64,000 bases of DNA from Roseovarius sp. THAF27 (GTDB taxonomy: Bacteria > Pseudomonadota > Alphaproteobacteria > Rhodobacterales > Rhodobacteraceae). The first letter of the stretch is position 1; each line of letters begins with the position of its first letter. This document shows positions 10,247 through 18,317 of this stretch, one piece after another. The stretch spans positions 2,170,001-2,234,000 of the forward strand of contig NZ_CP045393.1 in NCBI RefSeq assembly GCF_009363655.1, read 5' to 3'. The translations under genes and the position numbers were made by a program. The notes below the pieces were generated by a model that did not search any database, was not told where the DNA came from, and was given only the letters and a program-made list of their open reading frames with translations.

Positions 10247-10552
10247 ATGGTCGATGTGACTGTGGTATACTGGCGGGACATCCCCGCGCAGGTGATCGTC
10301 GGCAAGGGCCGGCGCGGGTCCAAGCGCCCCCTGCCCGAGCGGTTCGAGCAGGCCATAGACCGTGCCGCCATGAAGGTCGGCGCCGAGGATACCGATGCCT
10401 ATCTCGCCGAGTGGCGAAAGGCCGCGCCCTACGAGGTGGAGGGTGATGCCGACGCGGTGGCCGAGGCCGAGGCGGCGCGGCTGGACAAGGAATACGATCA
10501 GGACCGCATCAAGCAGCTGATCGCGAATGACGGTTGGGCCGGCTCGCAGTGA
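10247..10552 (+). CDS. PF13769-type 'virulence factor' small protein in a C1 operon
   Basis: This 101-residue soluble protein (VTVVYWRDIPAQVIVGKG, then RRGSKRPLPERFEQAIDRAAM, ending KQLIANDGW) fits the family named Virulence_fact, whose biochemical role is unknown. It sits just before methylenetetrahydrofolate reductase and a methyl-THF:corrinoid methyltransferase on the same strand, which suggests a role in one-carbon or cobalamin methyl transfer rather than virulence. The family assignment is from memory of the conserved N-terminus. Confidence 0.75.
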   Translation: MVDVTVVYWRDIPAQVIVGKGRRGSKRPLPERFEQAIDRAAMKVGAEDTDAYLAEWRKAAPYEVEGDADAVAEAEAARLDKEYDQDRIKQLIANDGWAGSQ

Positions 10553-10584
10553 GCGGTGCCCGCAAATCTTTCTGGGAGGCCGCG

Positions 10585-11517
10585 ATGGCTCTTTTGAACT
10601 TCAAGAAACGTGAAGCCCCGGGCGCACGCACCGTGAACCCGCAGGTCGAGGCGCTGCTGGACGGGTATTCCATCGAGGTGATGCCGCGCACCGCCGAGAA
10701 GGTGGACAATTTCCGCGACCTGCTGCCCGAGGGCACGCGCGTCTACATCGCGCATATCGAGGGCACGCCGATCGAGGACATGGTGGTGACCGCCAAGCGC
10801 GTGGCCGCAGAGGGCTACAAGGTGATGCCGCACTTCCCGGCGCGGATCATCAAGGACCGGGCGACGCTGGAAGACTGGATCGCGCGCTACCAGGGCGAGG
10901 CGGGCGTCGACCAGGCGCTGGTGCTGGCCGGTGGCGTGACCGAGCCGCATGGCGATTTCGACAGCTCGATGCAGTTGCTGGAATCGGGCGCGTTCGACCG
11001 CGCGGGCTTCAAGCGGCTGCACGTGGCGGGCCACCCCGAGGGCAACAAGGACATCGACCCCGATGGCGGGCGCAGGAACGTCGACGACGCGATGCAGTGG
11101 AAACAGAAGTTTTCCGAGCGGACCGACGCCGAGATGGCGCTGGCCACGCAGTTCGCGTTCGACGCCGACCCGATCATCAAGTGGGCCAACGACCTGTCGG
11201 CCGCCGGTATCACCCTGCCCATCCATATCGGCATCGCCGGGCCTGCCAAACTGCAGACGCTGATCAAGTTCGCCATTGCCTGTGGCGTGGGTCCGTCGCT
11301 GAAGGTGCTGCAGAAGCGGGCGATGGATGTGTCGAAGCTGCTCTTGCCCTACGAGCCGACCGACGTGCTGACCAAGCTGGCGGCGCACAAGGCGGCCAAC
11401 CCGGATTTCAACATCACCAACGTGCACTTCTTCCCGCTGGGCGGCATCAAGACCAACGCCGAGTGGGCGATCGAAAACGGCGGCGCCTCGACCGTGCCCG
11501 CCGCGAAACAAGGATAA
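10585..11517 (+). CDS. Methylenetetrahydrofolate reductase family protein
   Basis: The 310-residue protein is a TIM-barrel flavoprotein of the MTHFR family that reduces 5,10-methylene-THF to 5-methyl-THF. Visible family features are SIEVMPRTAEKVDNF near the N-terminus, the VMPHFPARII strand, LVLAGGVTEPHGDF, and PIHIGIAGPAKLQTLIKF. The start ATG at 10585 is preceded by GGGAGG at a good distance; the open frame extends 17 codons upstream without another site. The product is the methyl donor for the methyltransferase gene that begins 3 bases after its stop, so this is a methyl-supply operon. Confidence 0.88.
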   Translation: MALLNFKKREAPGARTVNPQVEALLDGYSIEVMPRTAEKVDNFRDLLPEGTRVYIAHIEGTPIEDMVVTAKRVAAEGYKVMPHFPARIIKDRATLEDWIARYQGEAGVDQALVLAGGVTEPHGDFDSSMQLLESGAFDRAGFKRLHVAGHPEGNKDIDPDGGRRNVDDAMQWKQKFSERTDAEMALATQFAFDADPIIKWANDLSAAGITLPIHIGIAGPAKLQTLIKFAIACGVGPSLKVLQKRAMDVSKLLLPYEPTDVLTKLAAHKAANPDFNITNVHFFPLGGIKTNAEWAIENGGASTVPAAKQG

Positions 11518-11520
11518 GTC

Positions 11521-12582
11521 ATGACGCGTACCATCGTCGAAAGCAAAACCAAGACCGCCATCATCGGGTTCGACCAGCCGTTCTGCGTGATCGGTGAGCG
11601 GATCAACCCGACCGGCCGCAAGAAACTGGCCGCCGAGCTGGAAGCGGGCGATTTCTCGACCGTGGAGGCAGACGCCATCGCGCAGGTCGCGGCGGGCGCG
11701 ACGGTCCTGGATATCAACGCGGGCGTTGTCTACAACTCGAACCCCGATCCCAACCAGACCGAGCCGCCGCTGATGCGCAAGGTCGTGGAATTGGTGCAGG
11801 GGCTGGTGGATGTGCCGCTGTGCATCGACAGCTCGGTGCCCGGCGCGCTGGAGGCGGGGCTTGAGACCTGCGAGGGCCGCCCGCTGTTGAACTCGGTCAC
11901 CGGCGAGGAAGAGCGGCTGGAGCTGGTTCTGCCGCTGGTCAAGAAATACAACGTGCCGGTGGTGGCGATTTCCAACGACGACACGGGCATTTCGGAAGAC
12001 CCCGACGTGCGCTTTGCCGTGGCCAAGAAGATCGTGGAACGGGCCGCCGATTTCGGTATCCCGGCGCATGACATCGTGGTCGACCCGCTGGTCATGCCGA
12101 TCGGCGCGATGGGCACGGCCGGTCAGCAGGTCTTTACGCTTGTCCGCCGCCTGCGCGAGGAACTGGGCGTGAACACCACCTGCGGTGCGTCGAACATCAG
12201 CTTCGGCCTGCCCAACCGGCACGGGATCAACAACGCATTCCTGCCGATGGCGATGGGTGCGGGGATGACGAGCGCCATCATGAACCCGATCGCCCTGCCC
12301 GTGAAGGAGGCCGAGAAGGCCGCCAAGCGAGCCGAGGCCGAGGCCGCGGGGATCATCATTCCCGAGGACATGGATGACGAGACCTTCTGCCAGCTGTTTG
12401 GCCTGGGCAGCACGAAGCCGCGCGCGGGCAAGGAGATGGAGGCCATTCGCGCCGCCAACTTCCTGACCAACAACGACCCGCATGGCGGCGAGTGGATCAA
12501 GTTCAACAAGGCCCCGCCGAAAGCCGGCGAAGAAGAGGCCGGACGTGGCGGACGCGGTGGACGGCGCCGTCGCCGGGCCTGA
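11521..12582 (+). CDS. Methyltetrahydrofolate:corrinoid methyltransferase (pterin-binding domain protein)
   Basis: The 353-residue protein has the pterin-binding TIM barrel of dihydropteroate-synthase-like methyltransferases: VIGERINPTGRKKL at residues 22-36, VLDINAGVVYN, PLCIDSS, PLLNSVTGEEER and VDPLVMPIGAM. These match the methyl-THF-binding domain of MetH and acetogen MeTr rather than FolP, which carries a different set. It probably transfers the methyl of 5-methyl-THF to a separate corrinoid protein; a suitable one is encoded at 34275. The C-terminus is unusual: after EEEAGRGGRGG it ends in five Arg and Ala. A strong terminator follows. Confidence 0.88.
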   Translation: MTRTIVESKTKTAIIGFDQPFCVIGERINPTGRKKLAAELEAGDFSTVEADAIAQVAAGATVLDINAGVVYNSNPDPNQTEPPLMRKVVELVQGLVDVPLCIDSSVPGALEAGLETCEGRPLLNSVTGEEERLELVLPLVKKYNVPVVAISNDDTGISEDPDVRFAVAKKIVERAADFGIPAHDIVVDPLVMPIGAMGTAGQQVFTLVRRLREELGVNTTCGASNISFGLPNRHGINNAFLPMAMGAGMTSAIMNPIALPVKEAEKAAKRAEAEAAGIIIPEDMDDETFCQLFGLGSTKPRAGKEMEAIRAANFLTNNDPHGGEWIKFNKAPPKAGEEEAGRGGRGGRRRRRA

Positions 12583-12938
12583 ACACCCGGACAGTGAAAT
12601 CTGGAAAGCCCCGGTCTTGCGCCGGGGCTTTTTCATTGTGCGAGGGGGGTGAGCGGGCTTCTGACATGCCCGAAATCCTGCTAGCTCTCAGTCGGAACAC
12701 GGGGCCGCAAATGGCCGGTTCGGACGCGCAATTATATTTGTCTTGAATTTTGGTGTGTGGGATGCCAGCCTACCAGTACGGGTAAAAGGACAGCGCGTAC
12801 GAGGAGGTTCGCGCTGCCTCAATTTGCCCTGACAACAAGAGTATCGCCCGACGCGTGTCACGGACCACCCGAGCGGCCTCAGGGCGCATCGGGCCGGGGT
12901 CCTGCGAAGGGCTTGCACGATGTCTGGGAGGACAAGAG
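12583..12938. other. Intergenic stretch before the Nramp-type gene
   Basis: About 355 bases contain the terminator at 12605-12633 and, presumably, the promoter of the transporter gene. I see no coding frame with a ribosome site and no riboswitch that I can recognise. The last 20 bases hold the strong GGGAGGA site for the TTG start at 12939. Confidence 0.45.
12605..12633 (+). terminator. Terminator of the C1 operon
   Basis: AAAGCCCCGG (12605-12614) pairs with CCGGGGCTTT (12622-12631), giving a 10-bp stem with a 7-base loop, followed by a short T run. It lies 23 bases after the methyltransferase stop. Confidence 0.85.
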
Positions 12939-14330
12939 TTGAGTGACATTTCAATACCAGCGGGAGGCAAGGATACCGCCGCAAGCGGATCCGATGCCGT
13001 GCCAGGCGAAACGATCTATCTTGATGCGCCGGGAACGACGCTGAAGGACACCTGGAAGAACGCAGGCCCGGGCATCGCCGCCGCGATGACGGGCATCGGG
13101 GCGAGCCACATCATGCACGGTCCGACCGCCGGCGCGCAGTACGGTTACGCCCTGCTGTGGATCATCCCGGCGGCCTATATCCTGAAATACTGCTGTTTCG
13201 AATTCGCGCACCGCTACACGATGGTGAAGGGCGAAAGCATCATGAACGCCTATGGCCGGGTCGGCCAGTGGCCGTTCTGGTATCTTGGCTTCCAGTCGCT
13301 GGCCAACACCTTTGGCATTGCCGGGCGGGCCCTGGGCTGCGGTGCGCTGCTTTGGGCCGCGTTTCCGTTCATGTCGCTGGAAATGTGGTCGATGTCCGTT
13401 CTGTTGATCAGCGTCGCGATCCTGTGGCTGGGCAAGTACGAGGTGTTCGAAGGCGTGGTGAAGGTGGCGATCATCGTCTTCGCGCTGTCTTCCTTCATCG
13501 CCTTCGCGCTGCAGGCACCGCCCCCGGGCGAGTACCTGTCGCGGCTGCTGCCGAGCCTTCCGCCGGCCGGGGCCATGATCCTGTTCGGGGCGATGTTCGG
13601 GTATTTTCCGACCACGACCGAGGTTTCGGCGATGCAGTCCAACTGGGCCGTCGACAAGAAAAGCGGCATGGTCTACGTCAAGGAGATGCGCGCCAAGGGC
13701 CACAAGGTCGAGGTGCATCCCGACTACATGAAGAACTCGATGATCCTCTATCGCCGCGACATGAACGTGTCCTACATCGTTGCGGCGCTGACCGGCATGG
13801 TGTTCCTGATCGTGGGCGCCGTCGTGCTGAACCCGATCGGGCTGGTTCCCGCGGGGCGTGAAATGGGCGTGACCATCGCGCGCATCTATACCGACACGTT
13901 CGGTGCGTGGGTCTTCCCGGTCATTATCGCGGGCGGTATCGCGGCGCTCTTTTCGACCGTGTTCACCTATTTCGACGGTCAGGCGCGGGTGTTCGAGGAA
14001 TGCTGTGTGCGGCTGAAGACAAGCTGGGACACGCCGGGAACGCGCAAGCTGATCAACCGCGGGTTTCAGGTGTTGTGGGTCATCGGGGGGGCCGCGGTGA
14101 TGTTCGGATTGCCGAAGCCGATCCTGGTGGTGCAGCTTGCCTCGATCCTGGCGCTGGTCTTCTCGCCGGTCATCTACTGGCTGACGATCAAGGCGATCAC
14201 CGACGGGTTCCAGACACCCGAGGAGCGCGAGCACATGCCCGGTCGCTTCATGATGGGACTGGCCTGGGCCGGGACAATCGGCCTGACCCTGGTGTCGATC
14301 TACGTGCTGTACATGATGGCGACGGCCTAG
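12939..14330 (+). CDS. Nramp-family membrane transporter lacking canonical metal motifs
   Basis: The 463-residue protein has about 11 hydrophobic helices and the Nramp layout. The TTG start at 12939 is chosen because GGGAGGA lies six bases upstream; a longer frame from 12855 has no such site. The canonical TM1 motif DPGN is absent: the position reads GPG(43-45)IAAAMTGIGASH. In the TM6 region the usual MPHN is replaced by FGYFPTTTEVSAMQ (220-233). Without the metal-ligating Asp/Asn/Met it may carry something other than Mn/Fe, as seen for Nramp-related Mg transporters. A polar N-terminus of about 40 residues precedes TM1. Confidence 0.8.
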   Translation: MSDISIPAGGKDTAASGSDAVPGETIYLDAPGTTLKDTWKNAGPGIAAAMTGIGASHIMHGPTAGAQYGYALLWIIPAAYILKYCCFEFAHRYTMVKGESIMNAYGRVGQWPFWYLGFQSLANTFGIAGRALGCGALLWAAFPFMSLEMWSMSVLLISVAILWLGKYEVFEGVVKVAIIVFALSSFIAFALQAPPPGEYLSRLLPSLPPAGAMILFGAMFGYFPTTTEVSAMQSNWAVDKKSGMVYVKEMRAKGHKVEVHPDYMKNSMILYRRDMNVSYIVAALTGMVFLIVGAVVLNPIGLVPAGREMGVTIARIYTDTFGAWVFPVIIAGGIAALFSTVFTYFDGQARVFEECCVRLKTSWDTPGTRKLINRGFQVLWVIGGAAVMFGLPKPILVVQLASILALVFSPVIYWLTIKAITDGFQTPEEREHMPGRFMMGLAWAGTIGLTLVSIYVLYMMATA

Positions 14331-14354
14331 CGCGCCCTGACCTTGTACGAAAAG

Positions 14355-14388
14355 GCCGCGCCACGGGATACCGTGGCGCGGCTTTTTT
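14355..14388 (+). terminator. Terminator of the Nramp-type gene
   Basis: A perfect 12-bp stem (14355-14366 with 14371-14382) and a GATA loop are followed by six T. It lies between the transporter gene and the convergent usp gene. Confidence 0.9.
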
Positions 14389-14439
14389 CATGGGCGGGCC
14401 GGATGCGGCCCCCCTGCCCCGGACGCGCGTGCCGCCGCG

Positions 14440-14880
14440 TCAGACGATCAGCACCGGCACGGGCGAGAGATACGTGACCTTCTGCGAGACGCTGCCGAGA
14501 AGGTAGCCTTCCATCGAGCCCATGCCGCGCCGGCCGATCACGATCAGGTCGATGCCGTGTTCCTCGACGAACTTGACGATGTTGCGCGCGGTCGGGCCGG
14601 CCATGACGAAGGCGCGGACATCGGTCTTGCCGGCGTCCTGCGCGCGTTTCTTGGCGGTGCCGACGACCTCTTCGGCGTGGCTGCGCATGGCGTCGTCCAT
14701 GTTGCCCGGATCGTCGGGGCGGACCATGGAGAGCGACGCCTCGAGCATCGAATGGTGGCGATAGACGGTCAGGATCGTCAGCGCGGCCCCGCCGCAAAGC
14801 GCAGCCATCTCGATGGCCCTGTCCACGGCCAGCTCGGAATTGGGCGACCCGTCGAAGGGCACCAGGATGAATTTGTACAT
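14440..14880 (-). CDS. Universal stress protein (UspA family), TRAP-associated
   Basis: The 146-residue protein has the UspA fold with the N-terminal strand KFILVPFDGSPNSELAVD and the ATP-binding signature GRRGMGSMEGYLLGSVS, so it probably binds ATP. It is encoded 13 bases after the TRAP large permease on the same strand. The gene order binding protein, small permease, large permease, Usp is that of teaABCD, the ectoine TRAP system of Halomonas, in which TeaD is a Usp that modulates transport. A similar regulatory role is inferred here. Confidence 0.9.
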   Translation of the reverse strand: MYKFILVPFDGSPNSELAVDRAIEMAALCGGAALTILTVYRHHSMLEASLSMVRPDDPGNMDDAMRSHAEEVVGTAKKRAQDAGKTDVRAFVMAGPTARNIVKFVEEHGIDLIVIGRRGMGSMEGYLLGSVSQKVTYLSPVPVLIV

Positions 14881-14893
14881 GTCTCTCCTCCGG

Positions 14894-16180
14894 TTACTTG
14901 TCGAAGGCCAGGTCCCGCAGGAACAGGGCGATCTGGGGGAAGAAGATCAGCAGCACGGCGACCGACAACAGGATGAAGATGAAGGGCGGCGTGCCTCGGA
15001 TGACCTCGATATAGGGGCGCTTGAAGACCGCGATGGCCGTGAAGATGTCACAGCCGAAGGGCGGCGTGGCCGAGCCGATGGCGACCTGAAGCGTGATGAT
15101 CGTGCCGACCAGCACCGGGTCGAGGCCGACGGAATCGACCACCGGCGCGAAGATCGGGACCAGGACCAGGATCACCACGATCGGGTCGACGAACATGCAG
15201 CCGATGAAGAAGGCGATGGAGATGACGAAAAGCACGCCGATCTGGCCCATCTCGTCGATGCCGATGCCGCCCAGGATTTCCTGCGGGATCTGGGCGAAGG
15301 AAATGACCCATGAGAACGCGGCGCCGACGCCCACTAGGATGAACACCACGGCGGTGATGAGGCCGGTGGACTTGGCGGTTTCGTAGACGCCCTTGAGGTC
15401 CATTTCGCGGAAGATGATGACTTCGAGCACCAGTGCGTAGAGCACGCAGGCGGCCGCCGCCTCGGTCGGGCTGAAGATGCCGCCGTAGATGCCGCCGATG
15501 ATGATCACCGGGAAACCCAGCGGCCAGAGCGCCTTGCGCCCGGCGCTGAAACGTTCGTCCCAGCTGTACTTCGGTTCGGTCGGCACGTTGTGGCGGACCG
15601 CGTAGATCCAGGCGTAGACCGAGAACAGGAACAGGATCAGCAGGCCCGGCCCGATGCCGGCGATGAAAAGCTCGGCGATGGAGGTGTTGGAAACGACGCC
15701 ATAGATGATCATGCCGATGGAGGGCGGGATCAGGAAGGCGATGTCCGAAGCGTTGACGATGAGCGCGAGGATGAAGCTGTCGTTGTAGCCCGCCTTCTGC
15801 ATCCGGGGGCGCAGCGGCGAGCCGACGGCCACGACGGTGGCCTGGGTTGAACCGGAGACCGCGCCGAACATGGTGCAGGCGGCGGCGGTGGACACCGCAA
15901 GCCCGCCCTTCAGGTGCCCCACGAAGGCCATGACAAGGTCGATCAGGCGATTTGCGGACTGGCCACGTGTCATGATGTCGGCGGCGAAGATGAACATCGG
16001 CACGGCGATCAGGGACGCGGGCCGAATGCCCGCCATGATCTGCTGGATCATGGTTTCAAGCTGACCGAAGCCACCGAACATGGTGTAGAAGCCGACGAAG
16101 GCGGCGACGATCAGCGGGATCATCATCGGAAAGCCCAGGAGCAGAAGGACGACCATGATGGAAAAGATGGTAAGGGCCAT
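14894..16180 (-). CDS. TRAP transporter large permease (DctM family)
   Basis: The 428-residue membrane protein of about 12 helices is the ion-coupled channel subunit of a tripartite ATP-independent periplasmic transporter. It shows the family's glycine-rich re-entrant segments (FGAVSGSTQATVVAVGSPLRP, SDIAFLIPPSIGMIIYGVVSN, and QVAIGSATPPFGCDIFTA). It works with the small permease encoded 3 bases upstream and the binding protein encoded next. The energy is an electrochemical ion gradient, usually sodium. Confidence 0.94.
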   Translation of the reverse strand: MALTIFSIMVVLLLLGFPMMIPLIVAAFVGFYTMFGGFGQLETMIQQIMAGIRPASLIAVPMFIFAADIMTRGQSANRLIDLVMAFVGHLKGGLAVSTAAACTMFGAVSGSTQATVVAVGSPLRPRMQKAGYNDSFILALIVNASDIAFLIPPSIGMIIYGVVSNTSIAELFIAGIGPGLLILFLFSVYAWIYAVRHNVPTEPKYSWDERFSAGRKALWPLGFPVIIIGGIYGGIFSPTEAAAACVLYALVLEVIIFREMDLKGVYETAKSTGLITAVVFILVGVGAAFSWVISFAQIPQEILGGIGIDEMGQIGVLFVISIAFFIGCMFVDPIVVILVLVPIFAPVVDSVGLDPVLVGTIITLQVAIGSATPPFGCDIFTAIAVFKRPYIEVIRGTPPFIFILLSVAVLLIFFPQIALFLRDLAFDK

Positions 16181-16183
16181 CGC

Positions 16184-16810
16184 TCAGACCTCCTTCTCGG
16201 TGTCGTCATACCCTTCGAGCACGGCGGTCGAGAGGTAGATATCCTTGTCGATGATGTTCTTGATGGCGGTCAGCAGGTACTGCACGCCGGTCATGAAGAA
16301 GCCGATGGGCACCCAGACGAGCGTGATCCAGACCGGGATCTGAAGCGAGGGCAGGACGCGGCCCCTGCCCGACTGTGTGAGGATGTATCCGTAGGCGTAA
16401 TAGGCCAGCCCGAACATGAACACCGCCGTGACCAGCGTGATGACGATCATCATCAGCTTGCGGGCCTTGGGCGGCATGGTGTCGTAGATCGCGGACATGC
16501 GGATATGCCGGCCATGGCGGGCAGCATAGCTGATCCCGGCGAAGGTGATCAGGATGATCAGGATGCGGTTGAGTTCTTCGGAAAAGAAGATGCTGTTCTG
16601 AAAGACGAAGCGCCCGACCACGTTGGCGATGGTATTGGCCGCCATCAGGAGCACACCGACGGCGAGCATCACCGCCTCGATCTTGCTGATGAGAATGTCG
16701 ATGGTGCCGAGAATTCCGGGCAGCGTGGAGACGTATTCTCCCGTGGGTTCGTCGTCCAGCCCCGTAGTGTCGGTCTGCGACTGGATCTGCGAGCCGTGTT
16801 CGTCTGACAT
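16184..16810 (-). CDS. TRAP transporter small permease (DctQ family)
   Basis: The 208-residue protein has four hydrophobic helices after a polar N-terminus of about 45 residues. The region [20 protein letters not shown] matches the DctQ signature in TM2. It forms the membrane complex with DctM. The gene sits between the binding protein and the large permease, as usual for TRAP operons. Confidence 0.92.
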   Translation of the reverse strand: MSDEHGSQIQSQTDTTGLDDEPTGEYVSTLPGILGTIDILISKIEAVMLAVGVLLMAANTIANVVGRFVFQNSIFFSEELNRILIILITFAGISYAARHGRHIRMSAIYDTMPPKARKLMMIVITLVTAVFMFGLAYYAYGYILTQSGRGRVLPSLQIPVWITLVWVPIGFFMTGVQYLLTAIKNIIDKDIYLSTAVLEGYDDTEKEV

Positions 16811-16884
16811 AGCCTGTCCCCGCGTTCAGTGGTTCCGGCCGCGGCCGCGCCCCGCAAGGCACGGCCGCCGCACGGCTGTTGTTA

Positions 16885-17898
16885 TTATTGGACGGCTTCC
16901 AGATCGGCCTTGAGCTGATCGAGGATCTTCTTGCCGCCATCGCCGGTCATTTCGAGGAAGGTCTCCTCGACCGAGGCGCCGGCCTCGACGAAGGGCTGGC
17001 GTTCTTCCTCGCTGAGGGTGTTGACCTGCATCGAGGGCTTGGCTTCCTTGATCTTCTCGATGCTCTCTTCGTGCAGGCCCTTCTGGTAGTCGATGATGTG
17101 GTCGAAGGCGACGTCGATCGCGTTCTGGATCACCGTCTGGTCCTCTTCCGACAGGCCATCATAGAAATCCTTGTTGGCCATCACGGCGGTGGTGAAGTTG
17201 TTGTGGCCGGCACAGGTGATGACCTCGGTCACCTCGTACATCTTCGTCGACTCGATGAAGAACATCGGGTTTTCCTGGCCCTGGATGATGCCGGTCTGAA
17301 GCGCGCCGTAGACCTCGCCCCACGGCAGCGGCGTGGGAGTGGCGCCAAACGCCTTGTAGCTTTCCACCAGCAGCGGATTGGTCATGACGCGAAACTTGAC
17401 CTGGTCGAGGTCGGGCGGCCCGGTGACGGGTTCCTGCGTGGTCATGCAGACTTCGCCTTCGGGGAACATGGTCAACAGCTCCAGCCCCTGCTCGGCGTAA
17501 AGCTCGGGGAACATTTCGTTGATGGCCTTGGAGGTGCGGAAGAACTCGCCCAGCTTCTCGGTGTCCTGCGGCAGCAGGTACGGCACGAAAAAGACCTGCG
17601 CCTCGGGGATCAGCGAGCCGGTGAAACCGGGGCTTTGATCGACGAATTGCAGGATGCCGGTCTGGGCCTGTTCCATCGTATCGGCGGATTCACCCAGCGT
17701 GCCGTAGGGGAAGAGCTGGATGGTGTGGTCGGAATTGGCCTCGACCTCTTCCTTGAACTTTTGGGCATAGACGCCCTGGACCTCGTCGAGCGCTTCTTCG
17801 AAAGCGTAGCGCCAGGTCTCGGCGTTCGCGGTACTTGCGCTCAATGCCATGCCCGCGGCGACCGCGGCGGCAAAGGACGTGGGCAAAAATCTAGCCAT
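16885..17898 (-). CDS. TRAP transporter substrate-binding protein (DctP family)
   Basis: The 337-residue periplasmic protein begins with a Sec signal peptide (MARFLPTSFAAAVAAGMALSA, cleaved after TANA). ATG at 17898 is preceded by GGGAG at the right distance; the open frame extends 62 codons further without support. The DctP core VKFRVMTNPLLVESYKAFGA, with the Arg that normally binds a carboxylate, and PLPWGEVYGALQTGIIQGQEN are present. The ligand is therefore likely a carboxylic acid. Association with a Usp suggests ectoine-like uptake, but residues do not prove it. Confidence 0.93.
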   Translation of the reverse strand: MARFLPTSFAAAVAAGMALSASTANAETWRYAFEEALDEVQGVYAQKFKEEVEANSDHTIQLFPYGTLGESADTMEQAQTGILQFVDQSPGFTGSLIPEAQVFFVPYLLPQDTEKLGEFFRTSKAINEMFPELYAEQGLELLTMFPEGEVCMTTQEPVTGPPDLDQVKFRVMTNPLLVESYKAFGATPTPLPWGEVYGALQTGIIQGQENPMFFIESTKMYEVTEVITCAGHNNFTTAVMANKDFYDGLSEEDQTVIQNAIDVAFDHIIDYQKGLHEESIEKIKEAKPSMQVNTLSEEERQPFVEAGASVEETFLEMTGDGGKKILDQLKADLEAVQ

Positions 17899-18317
17899 TT
17901 CAAATCTCCCATTTCTTTCGTGACTGACCCTAGGCTGAGGGGCCGAAGTTAAGCTGTCAATGAACTTATCCGGCGCGACCGAGGTGGCGCGACGCGGTGG
18001 CGGGACTTTGGAGGTGTTGAATTTACTCAATAAAATCAAGCCAATGCCTGTGCACTGACCATGGGCTGCAGCGCCGGAAACCATGCCGAAAAATCAGGTG
18101 GCTTTTCTATGAGAACCTGTGCGAGCAACGCGAAAAACGTTCTCAAAGGCATGATTTTCGCACGGAACCGGGCACAGGCGGCCGGTCAGCCGCCGCCCAA
18201 AACGCGTGCCGACATCCGGTTTTCCACGCTGCGTTTCCAAGGGATGCGATGCCGTCCGGCGCTTGGCGGATCGGTGGGGCGTGCCGGTCGTCCGGGCGCC
18301 CCACCCTGCCCTTCAGG
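17899..18317. other. Intergenic stretch upstream of the TRAP operon
   Basis: About 420 bases separate the TRAP binding-protein gene from the 3' end of the peptide-binding protein gene. It must hold the TRAP promoter. A possible hairpin pairs GAGAAC (18111-18116) with GTTCTC (18139-18144). I see no coding frame that I would support. Confidence 0.45.

Noticed and set aside
11521..12582. Dihydropteroate synthase (folP)
   Set aside because: The pterin-binding barrel has GERINPTGRKKL and MetH/MeTr-like motifs, lacks FolP features, and the operon contains MTHFR.
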